DNA of 64,000 nt, taken from assembly GCA_905234755.1 (NCBI GenBank), contig CAJOIT010000001.1:248001-312000 (forward strand). Reading direction: 5' to 3'. Positions within the stretch are counted from its first letter, which is position 1. Every line of letters starts with the position of its first letter. The stretch comes from an uncultured Bacteroidales bacterium. GTDB lineage: Bacteria; Bacteroidota; Bacteroidia; Bacteroidales; ML635J-15. The notes beneath the pieces were generated by a model that worked only from the letters and a program-made list of their open reading frames with translations, had not been told where the DNA came from and did no database searches. Positions 1 to 9,615 of this stretch are shown here, piece by piece. Made by a program: the position numbers and the translations under genes.

Positions 1-393
1 GATAAGCATCAGGATTCGCTGAAGTTGGGCGATTTTTCGGAAAACCATAGCTTTGCAATGAAGGACATTGATGCCGATAGTCGTCCCGACTATGTATTTG
101 CCGATTCGACCAAGCTTATGGTGTTCTCGAATAATGCCAAGTTGCTGTTTGAACACGATTTCGGCTCAGAAATCTCTGCAATGAATTTCTACCAGTTTGG
201 CGGGCAGACAAGAATTGGTGTAACAACCGAAAATAAAAAGCTATACCTATTAAATATGAACGGTACAATGTATGATGGATTTCCTCTTGATGGAGAAACT
301 CCGTTCAGCATTTTCGAGGCTGATGGCGGTTCCGCATATAGTCTTATTACAGGAATGAAAGGACGATTAATTAATTATAGAATAACGAAATAA
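1..393 (+). CDS. C-terminal part of a beta-propeller-like (VCBS/PQQ-type) protein, 5' end outside window
   Basis: The reading frame is open from base 1, so this is the 3' end (about 130 codons) of a larger gene. The residues alternate short beta-strand-like stretches with Asp/Gly turns (KDIDADSRPDYVFAD, then YLLNMNGTMYDGFPLDGE), which resembles FG-GAP/VCBS or PQQ-type propeller blades; the last blade ends at the stop. No catalytic motif is visible. The TTG at base 25 could be read as a start, but nothing favours it because the frame continues upstream. Eight bases separate it from the following lipoprotein gene, so the two are probably co-transcribed. The function is unknown; an exported or periplasmic location is only inferred from the fold type and the neighbours. 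Confidence 0.6.
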   Translation, partial: DKHQDSLKLGDFSENHSFAMKDIDADSRPDYVFADSTKLMVFSNNAKLLFEHDFGSEISAMNFYQFGGQTRIGVTTENKKLYLLNMNGTMYDGFPLDGETPFSIFEADGGSAYSLITGMKGRLINYRITK

Positions 394-401
394 GTATCAT
401 T

Positions 402-2102
402 ATGAGAAAATTGTTTGAAATATTGGCGTTGGCATTGATTGCAGTAGCTTGCATTTTGCCATCATGTACAAAGGACAATTTCGATATGGACAGGCTCAGT
501 GGTGAAATCGCCTACGATGGTAGCTTTGCGATACCGTTGGCTTACAGTGATGTGTCTTTTTATAAGATTCTAAACATTATGGATACATCGATTGCGCTTC
601 AGGATAACGATGATGGCTATCTTTCGATGTTTTATCACTCGTATGTGGAGTCGAAGAGGGTACAGGACCTACTAAATCTTGGTTCTCAGCATTTTGAGAA
701 GACGGTAGGCGTGTCGGATATGCACTCGAAGATGGTTCGCGCAGGTTCGCAGTTGTATTATAGTACCGAGGAAGTAATATCGTTTACACTGATAAATGAT
801 GACACGGAAAACAATGAGGCAGAAATAGATTCTCTTGCATTAAATTCGGGATCGTTGGATTATACAATTGAATCTACTTTGGGCTTTGCCGCGAAGTTCG
901 TAGTTGAATTTCCGTCGATAACGAAAGGTGGCCGACCTCTAAAGGATTCAATTTCATTGTATTCGACAGATAATTACGACCGCAGAAGTCTTTCGCTTGC
1001 TGGTTATACTATTGATTTGACGACAACAAGCAGACATTACAACGAGATACCTGTCAAGATAAGTACCATGCTTGACTGTGGAAATTCAACACCAACAATG
1101 GGTAATTTCTCAATAACACTTGATATTTATGATTTCAATTACAAGGGTTTGTACGGATACTTGGGCAGAAACGAACTTTTGTTCCAAAGCGATACCATAG
1201 ACATTACAATGTTTAAGCAGAATCCGAAGTATGATTGGGAGCATGCTCAATTTTATTTTAAGAAGCCTCGTTTGACTGTTACATACTGGAATTCTTATGG
1301 TGTGCCGGCAATGTTTTACTTTACCGAGCTTGATGCCTATATGCAAGCCACCGATGAAACTTGGAATATAGACAGGATAACTACTCCAGAGTTCCCATTG
1401 GGCGAATCCAATCCTTTTATATTGAATTCGCCAAGTAGGCCCGGGTCAGAGGTCGAAGGTATGGTAACTGTTAATGCCGAAAATTCGCATATTGACCAGC
1501 TTATTCCAAATCGTCCCACATGGATTCATTTTGCCGCAAAGGCTGAAACCAATCCAGGAACTTCTCACGAGCATAGTAGCAGAAACTTCATCGATGGGGA
1601 ATCAAAGGTCAAGGCAAAGATAGAAGTGGAAATCCCGTTGTACGGACATTTGTATAATTTTGTGTATAGGGATACAGTGGATGTTGATGTCAGCAATTAC
1701 TTGGGTAATCTGCCAGTGAAGCGTATGGCGGTAATGCTCAATGTTAGGAATAATATGCCAGTAAAAGCAAATGCACAGTTCTATCTTGTTGATGAAAACT
1801 ACATTGTTCTTGATTCGTTGATAAAGACACAAAATTCGATGGTTCTTGAAGCCGCTCGCGTTGATGCTAATGGTCGACTGATGACCAACGAGCCGGCATC
1901 TGCGATTACAAAGATAGAACTTACACGGGAACAAATAGAACACATGTCAAATTGCAAGCACATTCTTACGAAGTTTACTGTAAATACAGCTGGAGATGCT
2001 TATGGCGGTCAGGATTTGAAGTTGTATAGAGATTATGGATTCAAGGCAAATTTGGGTCTTGATGTCGATTTGGATGTGGATGCTAATGTAAAAAACAACT
2101 AA
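402..2102 (+). CDS. Large hypothetical lipoprotein (566 aa)
   Basis: The N-terminus is a clear lipoprotein signal: two basic residues, a hydrophobic stretch, and lipobox LPSC with the acylated Cys at residue 22. The mature protein begins CTKDNFD. The rest is rich in beta-strand-like segments, with no enzyme motif that I recognise. It lies eight bases after the propeller-like gene and 11-17 bases before the outer-membrane protein gene, so these three probably form one operon with the O-antigen ligase-like gene that follows. That context suggests a cell-envelope role, such as an outer-membrane lipoprotein partner of the downstream barrel. This is inference; the family was not recognised. Confidence 0.75.
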   Translation: MRKLFEILALALIAVACILPSCTKDNFDMDRLSGEIAYDGSFAIPLAYSDVSFYKILNIMDTSIALQDNDDGYLSMFYHSYVESKRVQDLLNLGSQHFEKTVGVSDMHSKMVRAGSQLYYSTEEVISFTLINDDTENNEAEIDSLALNSGSLDYTIESTLGFAAKFVVEFPSITKGGRPLKDSISLYSTDNYDRRSLSLAGYTIDLTTTSRHYNEIPVKISTMLDCGNSTPTMGNFSITLDIYDFNYKGLYGYLGRNELLFQSDTIDITMFKQNPKYDWEHAQFYFKKPRLTVTYWNSYGVPAMFYFTELDAYMQATDETWNIDRITTPEFPLGESNPFILNSPSRPGSEVEGMVTVNAENSHIDQLIPNRPTWIHFAAKAETNPGTSHEHSSRNFIDGESKVKAKIEVEIPLYGHLYNFVYRDTVDVDVSNYLGNLPVKRMAVMLNVRNNMPVKANAQFYLVDENYIVLDSLIKTQNSMVLEAARVDANGRLMTNEPASAITKIELTREQIEHMSNCKHILTKFTVNTAGDAYGGQDLKLYRDYGFKANLGLDVDLDVDANVKNN

Positions 2103-2104
2103 AA

Positions 2105-2110
2105 GGGAGG
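2105..2110 (+). promoter_or_regulatory. Shine-Dalgarno-like GGGAGG before the DUF5723-like gene
   Basis: A purine run GGGAGG sits between the stop codon of the upstream lipoprotein gene and the downstream start. Strong Shine-Dalgarno sequences are uncommon in Bacteroidota, so it stands out. Its 9-base spacing supports ATG 2120 over ATG 2114. Confidence 0.4.
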
Positions 2111-2119
2111 TAAATGGTC

Positions 2120-3559
2120 ATGAAGAATTTTGCTATAATACTGATAGTCGCTTTATTGTCGCTTCCTTTTTTGTCGAACGCACAGCAAGCCAACACGCTA
2201 TATTATATGGATAGGGTGTTTCAGTCACAAACTGTAAATATTTCCGAGATACCAGAAAACAAGGTGCAGGTCGGCGGACTGATTGTGCCTATTATTGGCC
2301 AGTTGCCACCGGCATTCTATTTCAATTATGGAAACAACTCGTTCAATTACAACCATATTATCCATCATGGAAAAGGCGAAATGAAGGACAGCCTTGTAAT
2401 TGACTTGCCTTTGCTTATGAAGAAAGTGCATAGGAATACATGCATACGCGGGGAGTTTAGGCTCGACTATCTTAACTTGTCGGTCCGTACAAAAAAGAAT
2501 TCTGTTATTACGGTTAATCTGTCCGACAGGTTTATGTATGGCACTACTATACCAAAATCCCTGTTCGATTTCTTCTTGAATGGAAATAAGGAATATATGC
2601 TCGAAGGCAAATCGCACGACATTTCCAGATTGTCGTTTGGCGCATCGGCATTCCATGAACTTGGTGTCGGTTATACGGCTAATATCAGGGAGAAACTGTC
2701 TATAGGTGGACGAGTCAAACTTCTGTTCGGTATGGCGGATGTGAGTACAAAGGTTACAAGCTTAGAGTTGAATACCGATCCTGAAATGTATTTTATTACA
2801 GCAACAGCCGATATGCAGATTCGAAAATCTACAGGATTTTTCGAGTATGATGGTGAAGGTTTCTCGTTCGGAGAAGGCAAGCAGTTGCTTGGCGACCTTT
2901 CTGCCTTGGGCAATGTGGGACTAGGTTTGGATTTGGGTGCAAGCTACAAGATTACCGACAAGATAGCCGTATCTATGTCGGTAACAGACCTAGGCTTCAT
3001 AAACTGGCTTCAGAATTCGCAGATAGCATCTACAAAGGGAGAATATACCTTCGAGGGTGTGGAACTTGGTTTCAAGGAAGGAGAGGATGGAAAACTTTCG
3101 TATGGAATAAATTCAGAAAGATACAATGCCGAGCACATAATGGATACGCTTGTGGAATTGTTTGAAATGGACATTCGCGATAAAAGTTATATGACTTGGT
3201 TGCCGTCAAATGTATTTGTCGGTGCAACATATCAGTTCCACGAGAAATTAGGTTTTGGCGTTCTTTATCGTGGAGAAATATATAGGAAAACCTACAATCA
3301 GGCTTTGTCGCTTTCGGTTAATTCGAATCTTACGCATTGGTTGTCATTGCATGCAAGCTGGTCGTTGATAAACAATACTGTAATGAACTTGGGACTTGGA
3401 ATGTCGGTGAGAGCGGGCTTTATTACATGGTTTGTTGTAACCGACGATGTAATCGGTTTGGTTTTCCCGCAGAAAGCAAAGACGGTAAATATGCGGATGG
3501 GTTGCAACCTTACATTTGGTCATAAGAAGAAAGTTCTAAAAACATCAACAAGACTGTAA
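2120..3559 (+). CDS. DUF5723-like outer-membrane beta-barrel protein
   Basis: The protein has a signal peptide (basic MKN start, hydrophobic core, cleavage probably after SNA) followed by many amphipathic strands and conserved turns such as YYMDR near the start, LGVGYTANIREKLSIGGRVK in the middle, and a strand-rich C-terminus. This matches the Bacteroidota DUF5723 family of outer-membrane proteins of unknown function. There are two candidate starts: ATG 2114 and ATG 2120. A GGGAGG run at 2105-2110 lies 9 bases before ATG 2120 but only 3 before ATG 2114, so 2120 is preferred. It follows the lipoprotein gene closely and precedes the O-antigen ligase-like gene by 4 bases. It could be a structural or assembly protein of the outer membrane; no substrate can be inferred. 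Confidence 0.7.
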   Translation: MKNFAIILIVALLSLPFLSNAQQANTLYYMDRVFQSQTVNISEIPENKVQVGGLIVPIIGQLPPAFYFNYGNNSFNYNHIIHHGKGEMKDSLVIDLPLLMKKVHRNTCIRGEFRLDYLNLSVRTKKNSVITVNLSDRFMYGTTIPKSLFDFFLNGNKEYMLEGKSHDISRLSFGASAFHELGVGYTANIREKLSIGGRVKLLFGMADVSTKVTSLELNTDPEMYFITATADMQIRKSTGFFEYDGEGFSFGEGKQLLGDLSALGNVGLGLDLGASYKITDKIAVSMSVTDLGFINWLQNSQIASTKGEYTFEGVELGFKEGEDGKLSYGINSERYNAEHIMDTLVELFEMDIRDKSYMTWLPSNVFVGATYQFHEKLGFGVLYRGEIYRKTYNQALSLSVNSNLTHWLSLHASWSLINNTVMNLGLGMSVRAGFITWFVVTDDVIGLVFPQKAKTVNMRMGCNLTFGHKKKVLKTSTRL

Positions 3560-3563
3560 GTAA

Positions 3564-5132
3564 GTGGTGAAAAGGCAACAGGTTCATACTGCCATATATT
3601 ATATTGGATTGCTATTGATGGCATTTTTCATGCCGTTGTCAATTTTTATGACCAATGCGTCCATGATTATGATTGCAGTAAACTGGGTGCTGGAAGGCAG
3701 GTACAGGGAAAAACTGCAGAGGATAAAGGGCAATTGGAGTATTCTGGTATTTTGCTCCATATACATTGTCCATCTTTTGTGGCTTGCAAACACATCAAAT
3801 TTTGCGTATGCGGCGAATGACTTGCGTGTGAAATTGCCATTATTGGTTTTACCAATCGTAATCGGAACATCCCAATTGCTTTCGACAAAACGATTGAATC
3901 AAATATTGTTGGTGTTTGTCGGCGGAGTTTTTGTTTCGTCTTGCATTGGCGTTTCGGCACGATTGCTTGGCTTTGGCGACAATTTCAGGGATTTGGCATT
4001 GTTTGTGAGCAACATAAGGCTTTCTCTTATGTCCTGCCTCTCAATATTCATCATGTTGTATTTTGTGGCGAAGGGCATATTTTTCAGGCGATGGACAATA
4101 ATTGTAGCCGTATTGGTAGTCTTGCAGATGCTGGTATTCATGTCGCTTATCCAGTCCATTACCGGATATGTCTGCTTGTTTGTTACTCTTGTTGCCGTGT
4201 TGATTTCTGTTTCGGTAAAGTCAAAACGCAAATTGTACTCCCGTCTTTCCTTGTTGCTGGCTATTGCTTTGCCTTTGGCAGTAGGAGGGCTACTAGCATA
4301 TTGCATCCATGATTTTTATGAGCCTACATGCGAAAATGTGCAGTTGGAAAAGACTGCTCGTGGAATTCCGTACGATGATGTCCAGTTGGATGGCACAATC
4401 GAGAATGGTAATGTTGTGTGTATGAACATATCGAGACAGGAACTTGAGCAGGCGTGGCCAGAAAGGAGCAGTATTCCGCTTGATAGTCTCGACCATCGAG
4501 GACAGTACATATATTATACGCTCTTGAGGTATATTACTTCGCTTGGACTGACAAAGGATGCCGAAGGAGTGGCAAAGTTGTCGCCTGATGACATAAAAAA
4601 TATTGAGAGTGGTGAGACAAATTACAGGTTCGTAAGAAATGGCGGTCTGATAAATCGCATTTATGTGATAATATGGGAATTCGATGTATATCGTAAGACG
4701 GGTGACTGCAACGGACATTCGGTGACTCAGCGTGTTGAATTTCTTAGGTACGGAATGAAGCTGATTGGCAGGAATTTCTTCTTGGGTACTGGCGAAGGTG
4801 ATGTAAACGACGAGTATCAGTCCATATACGAGGAGGAAAACACCAATTTAAGGCAAGAATATTGGCATCGTGCACATAATCAGTTCGTTACTTTCTTTAT
4901 TGCTTTTGGCGTGTTCGGATTTCTGATATGTATTTTTGCATGGTTCTATCCAGCATTGTCGGGTTTTAGGTCTCGCAATTATTACTTCTTGATATTCTTC
5001 CTGATTGCTACCATATCAATGTTTTCGGACGATACGCTTGAAACATCTACTGGCGCTGTATTCGTAGCGTACTTTTTTTCACTTTTAAGATGGACAACAG
5101 ATGAAAAACAAGGAATCAATGACGGGCAATGA
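3564..5132 (+). CDS. O-antigen ligase-like polytopic membrane protein
   Basis: This 522-residue protein has about ten hydrophobic segments, with a long hydrophilic loop at roughly residues 250-415. Near the end of that loop, at residues 435-440, is HRAHNQF followed by a membrane segment. This is the arrangement of the Wzy/WaaL (O-antigen ligase/polymerase, PF04932) superfamily, in which a His-containing periplasmic loop handles undecaprenyl-linked glycans. Translation appears to start at GTG (3564, or the adjacent GTG 3567), 4 bases after the previous stop. Its 3' end overlaps the guanine deaminase gene. The role is probably transfer or polymerisation of a surface polysaccharide. There are no other polysaccharide genes beside it, so substrate and direction (ligase or polymerase) are open. 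Confidence 0.7.
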   Translation: MVKRQQVHTAIYYIGLLLMAFFMPLSIFMTNASMIMIAVNWVLEGRYREKLQRIKGNWSILVFCSIYIVHLLWLANTSNFAYAANDLRVKLPLLVLPIVIGTSQLLSTKRLNQILLVFVGGVFVSSCIGVSARLLGFGDNFRDLALFVSNIRLSLMSCLSIFIMLYFVAKGIFFRRWTIIVAVLVVLQMLVFMSLIQSITGYVCLFVTLVAVLISVSVKSKRKLYSRLSLLLAIALPLAVGGLLAYCIHDFYEPTCENVQLEKTARGIPYDDVQLDGTIENGNVVCMNISRQELEQAWPERSSIPLDSLDHRGQYIYYTLLRYITSLGLTKDAEGVAKLSPDDIKNIESGETNYRFVRNGGLINRIYVIIWEFDVYRKTGDCNGHSVTQRVEFLRYGMKLIGRNFFLGTGEGDVNDEYQSIYEEENTNLRQEYWHRAHNQFVTFFIAFGVFGFLICIFAWFYPALSGFRSRNYYFLIFFLIATISMFSDDTLETSTGAVFVAYFFSLLRWTTDEKQGINDGQ

Positions 5133-5589
5133 GAAATACATGAGGATGGCAATCGAAAAGTCGATTGAAAGTGTACAAAATGGTGGTGGACCTTTTGGCG
5201 CTGTTATAGTGAAGGATGGTGAAGTTGTTGCTGTTGCTTCCAATTCGGTAACTATTGATAATGACCCGACTGCTCATGCAGAGGTAAATGCAATAAGGCA
5301 GGCATGCCGTAAACTTGGCACCTTCGACCTTTCCGGTTGCGAGATATATGCATCGTGTGAGCCTTGTCCCATGTGCCTTGCATCGATATACTGGGCTAGA
5401 ATTGACAGATTGTACTATGCAAATACCAAGTCCGATGCCGACAAAATTGGATTCAGCGACAGTTTCATATACGAAGAGTTTGCAAAGCCTGAATCGCAGC
5501 GCAGTATCAAGGTTGTTTCCATGATGCGAGACGAAGCTTTGGCTGCATTCAAAAAGTGGGAAGAAAAAACAGACAAGACCGAATATTAG
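5119..5589 (+). CDS. guaD: Guanine deaminase (cytidine-deaminase fold)
   Basis: The protein is predicted to hydrolyse guanine to xanthine and ammonia in the cytosol (purine salvage). It has the zinc site of the CDA superfamily: His53-Ala-Glu55 and the Pro-Cys83-Pro-Met-Cys86 motif. Starting at ATG 5119 gives 156 residues and places the ligands at 53, 83 and 86, the positions I recall for Bacillus subtilis GuaD. The segment FSDSFIYEE and the C-terminal EY also match GuaD rather than the tRNA deaminase TadA. An in-frame ATG at 5101 would add six residues and lengthen the overlap with the O-antigen ligase-like gene from 14 to 32 bases. The overlap implies translational coupling with an unrelated envelope gene. 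Confidence in deaminase is high; the guanine specificity is by similarity. Confidence 0.85.
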   Translation: MTGNEKYMRMAIEKSIESVQNGGGPFGAVIVKDGEVVAVASNSVTIDNDPTAHAEVNAIRQACRKLGTFDLSGCEIYASCEPCPMCLASIYWARIDRLYYANTKSDADKIGFSDSFIYEEFAKPESQRSIKVVSMMRDEALAAFKKWEEKTDKTEY

Positions 5590-5795
5590 TCATATTGGGT
5601 AGATTTTGAAACTTTGCAAGCAACAATATCGTCTTGCTTTTGTCGTTCAATATGGCGTTTCTGATATAGGTAGTAGCCTGCTCCACCAAAATTTACATTT
5701 TGTACTTTGCTCTATTGTAAAAAATAATTTATTTTGCTACAAAATCTGTTCTTCCTGATTGTTGTACAGATGTAAATGTTAAAACTAATACGATA

Positions 5796-7904
5796 ATGGG
5801 AGTATTTAGATATATAAAACAAGTATTGTCAGTGTTGTTTGTTGTATTGCCTTTGTGTATGAGTGCCCAGCAGGATACAGTTTTACTTAATTGCAATACT
5901 ACACTGACTTCTTGTGATTTGATGTTATACGATTCGGGCGGTGAAAATGGAAATTATTCGAATAACGAAAACTATACTCTAAGAGTTTATGGAACCGGTA
6001 CCAATGGTATGGTAGTAGATATAATTTCATTAAACACAGAATCGCAAACTGTAGATTACATTAGTATATACGAAGGCGAGAGTATGAATTCTGAATTTCT
6101 TGTCGCTAGTCTTGGTGGGCAAGTTGAGGACAGTGTGTTCTTTTTGGAAAGCAACTGTGTTACAATAAGATTCCGTTCCGATAATTCGATAAACAGGGCT
6201 GGATTTGTGATTCGTATTCATTGCCAGAGAAATTGTCAGGAATATTCGCAGAATATTTTATACGATGGCATTTACGAAGAAGGTCATATAATATGTAATT
6301 CGTCCTCGATAGTTTCGAATCCGATATTTTACAACAATAATGTGGAATATGAGCAGAGCATAGAGAACACATTCTTCCGGTGGAATGTAATAAACGAGTA
6401 TCGCGAAGTTTCGGGTATGGGACTCAATACGCTCGACGGTCTGTCTCCTGGAATGCATCTGATATGTCTTAGTACCTTTGATGTTGCAAATTGTATTGTA
6501 AGCAGTGATACTATGCTGTTTGTTGTGATGAACGAACCCGATTTGTCTTTGTCTGGAGTCCCTGAAATTGCAAGATTGGACGATACATTGGTTATTTCCT
6601 GTGATGTTTCAATGGATTGGGATTATAGTTCTACTTCAGGCTGCATTACCGCCAGTGAAATAACATCTTTCGACACTATTATACATGGATTCCCTGCTGA
6701 TGCTGTTGTGAATGATATTAATGACATTGAGGCGATTTGCCTGGAAATGGAACACTCGTACTTAGGCGACCTTGAAGTATGGATAACTTGTCCGTCCGGT
6801 AATAGAATGGAAATTTTCAAGGGGTATGATTCTTTTATTACACATATAAATATTTTTATGGGAGAACCTATAGATGATGACCCTGAGTCGTGTATGGCGG
6901 GAGTTCCGTATAATTATTGCTGGACGCATGATGCTTCCCAGTCGATACTTGATGTTGCTGCCAATCCGCCGACATATACATATACTGATAATGCAGGGAA
7001 TTATTATTCCAATCATATGTATATTCCTGCGGGCGATTATATTCCGAGTGGCGATTGGTCAAGTCTTTTGGGCTGTCCCTTGAATGGTGACTGGCGTATC
7101 TTTTTTGCTGATAGTATCGCTATGGATGACGGTTTTTTGTTCTCGTTTTCTATGCAATTTAATTCTGAATTGTATGAAGATACAGCAGCTACTCCAATTT
7201 ATGAAGACTACGATTTCGCTTGGAATGGGCATGGCATAATATCAGGTCAGGATGGTTCGTCAACAATACTGGTAAGTGGCGAAGAACCGGGTTTGCAAGA
7301 ATATACGGTTTCTGTTACAAACAATTATGGTTGCACATATGATACTACATTCACAATATATTTCTGTAGTCCTGATTATGTGGAAACATTTATTACCGAA
7401 TGTGATAGCGCAGAATACAACGGTGTCGTATATTATGAAAGTGGCGACTATATGGTGGGTGCTGTTTGCGGTGACGAAGAGGTGCTACATCTTACGATAA
7501 ATCATTCTGTCGATACGGCAGTTTATGTAAATAACTTTGGGGATTATGAGTGGAATGACGAAACATTTGTCGAAAGTGGAACATATACTATGGTATTACA
7601 GGGAAATAGTGGTTGTGATAGCATTGTAACCTTGCATCTTACGATAACAGATATTGCAGAGTTTGAGTCGGAAAAAATCTTGCTTTATCCCAATCCTGCT
7701 GACGATATTATTAATATAGTTTCGGAAGCACGTATTTCGAATGTTGAGATAGTGTCTCCGATTGGAAAGCTTGTTTTTGGCAGCCCTGTCGATGCAGACA
7801 GTGCATATTTGGACATAAGAAATCTGCCATCGGGAGCATATTTTGCAAAAATATGGTTTGGAAACGACAAACTACCTGCGGTTATGAAGTTTGTCAAGCG
7901 GTAG
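5796..7904 (+). CDS. Secreted CUB/P-domain protein with type A T9SS sorting tail
   Basis: In order: signal peptide (residues 1-24, ending SAQ); a CUB-like domain (about 26-145, with SYYD-type strands and YISIYEG); a beta-rich region; a proprotein-convertase P-domain-like module (about 275-465, with LEMEHSYLGDLEVWITCPSG and NGDWRIFFAD); two Cys-Asp-Ser repeat units, the second ending GCDSIVTLHLTIT; and a type A T9SS tail from about residue 627 (LLYPNPADDIINI, then LPSGAYFAKI, ending FVKR). The tail predicts export by the type IX system and anchoring or release at the cell surface. P-domains in such proteins usually accompany proteases, but no protease domain is present, so an adhesive or binding role is more likely. 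The gene is paralogous to 12728-16375 over its N-terminal 460 residues and its tail. Confidence 0.8.
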   Translation: MGVFRYIKQVLSVLFVVLPLCMSAQQDTVLLNCNTTLTSCDLMLYDSGGENGNYSNNENYTLRVYGTGTNGMVVDIISLNTESQTVDYISIYEGESMNSEFLVASLGGQVEDSVFFLESNCVTIRFRSDNSINRAGFVIRIHCQRNCQEYSQNILYDGIYEEGHIICNSSSIVSNPIFYNNNVEYEQSIENTFFRWNVINEYREVSGMGLNTLDGLSPGMHLICLSTFDVANCIVSSDTMLFVVMNEPDLSLSGVPEIARLDDTLVISCDVSMDWDYSSTSGCITASEITSFDTIIHGFPADAVVNDINDIEAICLEMEHSYLGDLEVWITCPSGNRMEIFKGYDSFITHINIFMGEPIDDDPESCMAGVPYNYCWTHDASQSILDVAANPPTYTYTDNAGNYYSNHMYIPAGDYIPSGDWSSLLGCPLNGDWRIFFADSIAMDDGFLFSFSMQFNSELYEDTAATPIYEDYDFAWNGHGIISGQDGSSTILVSGEEPGLQEYTVSVTNNYGCTYDTTFTIYFCSPDYVETFITECDSAEYNGVVYYESGDYMVGAVCGDEEVLHLTINHSVDTAVYVNNFGDYEWNDETFVESGTYTMVLQGNSGCDSIVTLHLTITDIAEFESEKILLYPNPADDIINIVSEARISNVEIVSPIGKLVFGSPVDADSAYLDIRNLPSGAYFAKIWFGNDKLPAVMKFVKR

Positions 7905-7970
7905 TATGCTGGACAGACTTGGCTCATCCGAACATTATAAAAGCAATCATAACATTATCACCTATATTTT

Positions 7971-8002
7971 TTTGAATATTAGCGATATCTTGTGTAGTTT
8001 TG
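7971..8002 (+). promoter_or_regulatory. Bacteroidota-type promoter for nitroreductase
   Basis: TTTG at 7971-7974, a 20-base spacer, then TAGTTTTG at 7995-8002 matches the -33 TTTG / -7 TAnnTTTG consensus exactly. The predicted start of transcription near 8008 gives a leader of about 20 bases to ATG 8028. Confidence 0.65.
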
Positions 8003-8027
8003 CACCGTCGAATCAAAAAAGTTAACT

Positions 8028-8570
8028 ATGTTGACATTCAGGGAATTGGCTTTAAATCGCCAGAGCACCAGAAGTTTTTCCGACAAGGAAGTTGAACTAG
8101 AAAAGATAAAAAGAATATGTGAGGTGGCAAGTTTGTCGCCCTCGTCGTGCAATTCGCAGCCGTGGAAAATGCACATAGTAAGACCAACTTACGCAAAGAT
8201 AAGCGATTTGCGCAAGGCTTGCCAGGCAGTCGGTTTGAATCCTTTCCTTGACAATGTATCAAATTTCATTGTAGTTGAGCAGACTTTCGGAAATATGAAG
8301 TCAAAGGCAGGTGGCTTTTTCTCGAATAACGACCTGAATTCAATCGACTTGGGCATTTTGGCGGCACATATTTGCTTGGCAGCCGAGGAAGAAGGACTTG
8401 GCACATGCATGATCGGTTCGTTCAGAAATAAGATAGCCAACAAGGCTATGAATTTCAGTTCTTTCCGAAGGATAAGGCTCGTTGTTGCAGTAGGTTATGC
8501 TAGTGATGACTACGAAATCCGCAAGAAGACAAGAAAAAACACCGAGGATATAATTGATGTAATTGAATGA
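8028..8570 (+). CDS. Nitroreductase-family FMN protein
   Basis: At 180 residues, the protein has the nitroreductase-family opening RQSTRSFSDKEV with an Arg-Ser-rich FMN phosphate site (about residues 10-17) and SPSSCNSQPWKMHIV (about 42-56), followed by the dimer-interface segment LGILAAHICLAAEEEGLGTCMIG. It is expected to be a homodimeric FMN-dependent NAD(P)H oxidoreductase in the cytosol; the natural substrate cannot be told from sequence. Its stop codon lies one base before the acyltransferase start, so the two are an operon driven by the promoter at 7971-8002. A redox partner role for the acyltransferase is not evident. Confidence 0.85.
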   Translation: MLTFRELALNRQSTRSFSDKEVELEKIKRICEVASLSPSSCNSQPWKMHIVRPTYAKISDLRKACQAVGLNPFLDNVSNFIVVEQTFGNMKSKAGGFFSNNDLNSIDLGILAAHICLAAEEEGLGTCMIGSFRNKIANKAMNFSSFRRIRLVVAVGYASDDYEIRKKTRKNTEDIIDVIE

Positions 8571-8571
8571 C

Positions 8572-9474
8572 ATGGCAAAGGCAAATTGGAGCGGAAAGAC
8601 TGGTGGAGGTCGTTTCGGGCAGAGAGCTATGTTTAAGATTCTCCGCTCGGTAGATGTAAGGTTCGCCTATGTAGTATTGTATTTGGTCATACCTTTCAGT
8701 ATAGCATTTCGTCCGAAGCAATTTCGAGCCATATACTATATGCAAAGGAAGCGTTTGCAAAGAAATCCCATTGTGGCGTTTTTCCAGACCATCCGTAATT
8801 TCTTGTTGTTTGGCAAGGTGGTGCTCGACAAGTTCGCCATGTTTGCCGGCAATACGGCACAATTCAAGGTTAATGTTCATGATCAGGACTTGTTTTCGCA
8901 GATGCTTAGCAAAGAATGCGGATTCATAACGGTGGGAGCGCATGTGGGAAATTTCGAGATTGCAGGATGTACATTGCAACAGTACAGCAAAAAGTTTAAC
9001 TTTATCTCATGGGGTGGCGAAAGCGAGGAAATGATAAGTCATCGTCTCGAAGCGTTCAAGAAAGTCAACCCCGATGCCAAATTAATTACTATAGGTAACA
9101 ATATCTCATATCTTTTCGACATAAAATCGGCTATTGATAACGGGGAGACTATTGTTACTTCATGCGATAGACTTTGTGGTAGTCCCAAGCACTACGATGC
9201 TGATTTTCTTGGCGAAACAGCATCTTTCCCACTCGGAATTTTCTTGATAGCGACAAAACTCAAAGTGCCTGTATTGGTTGTGCATGTATTCAAGTACAGA
9301 GGTTTGAGGTACGAAGGCTTTGTGAAGGAACTGAAATACGACCAATCGATAAAGTCGGATGTGGAACAGGCCAAGTCGCTGGCTAGGCAGTATGTTGAAA
9401 TACTGGAGGATTCGGTTGTCAAGCATCCGCTTCAGTGGTTCAATTACTACAATTTCTGGCAACCAATATCATGA
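8572..9474 (+). CDS. LpxL/HtrB-like lysophospholipid or lipid A acyltransferase
   Basis: The family motif is HVGNFE (His124 to Glu129), the HX4(D/E) catalytic pair of the LpxL/LpxM acyltransferase family (PF03279). An N-terminal hydrophobic segment (around residues 25-45) would anchor the protein in the inner membrane. The C-terminus ends in QWFNYYNFW, like the RWFNFYDFW-type ending of the family. It probably transfers an acyl chain to lipid A or a related lipid. ATG 8572 is chosen over the in-frame TTG 8563 because it lies one base after the nitroreductase stop. The length (300 residues) is normal. Bacteroidota usually carry more than one such gene, and which acylation step this one performs is not determinable here. 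Confidence 0.8.
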   Translation: MAKANWSGKTGGGRFGQRAMFKILRSVDVRFAYVVLYLVIPFSIAFRPKQFRAIYYMQRKRLQRNPIVAFFQTIRNFLLFGKVVLDKFAMFAGNTAQFKVNVHDQDLFSQMLSKECGFITVGAHVGNFEIAGCTLQQYSKKFNFISWGGESEEMISHRLEAFKKVNPDAKLITIGNNISYLFDIKSAIDNGETIVTSCDRLCGSPKHYDADFLGETASFPLGIFLIATKLKVPVLVVHVFKYRGLRYEGFVKELKYDQSIKSDVEQAKSLARQYVEILEDSVVKHPLQWFNYYNFWQPIS

Positions 9475-9615
9475 TGCTTTTTATATAATGAAATGCTGTT
9501 TGTGTGTTAAAATACGCACTCGGTATAATGTTGATGGGGGTCGGGCAACATTTTGGCTATTAAGATTGTCAATATAAGTGTAAAATACTTAATTTGCTCG
9601 TCAAATATAAATAAT

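Noticed and set aside
5101..5589. tRNA adenosine deaminase TadA
   Set aside because: FSDSFIYEE, the C-terminal EY and ligand numbering match GuaD better than TadA.
9553..9615. TTG start for the FISUMP repeat protein
   Set aside because: The upstream 21 residues do not look like a signal peptide; ATG 9616 gives one.
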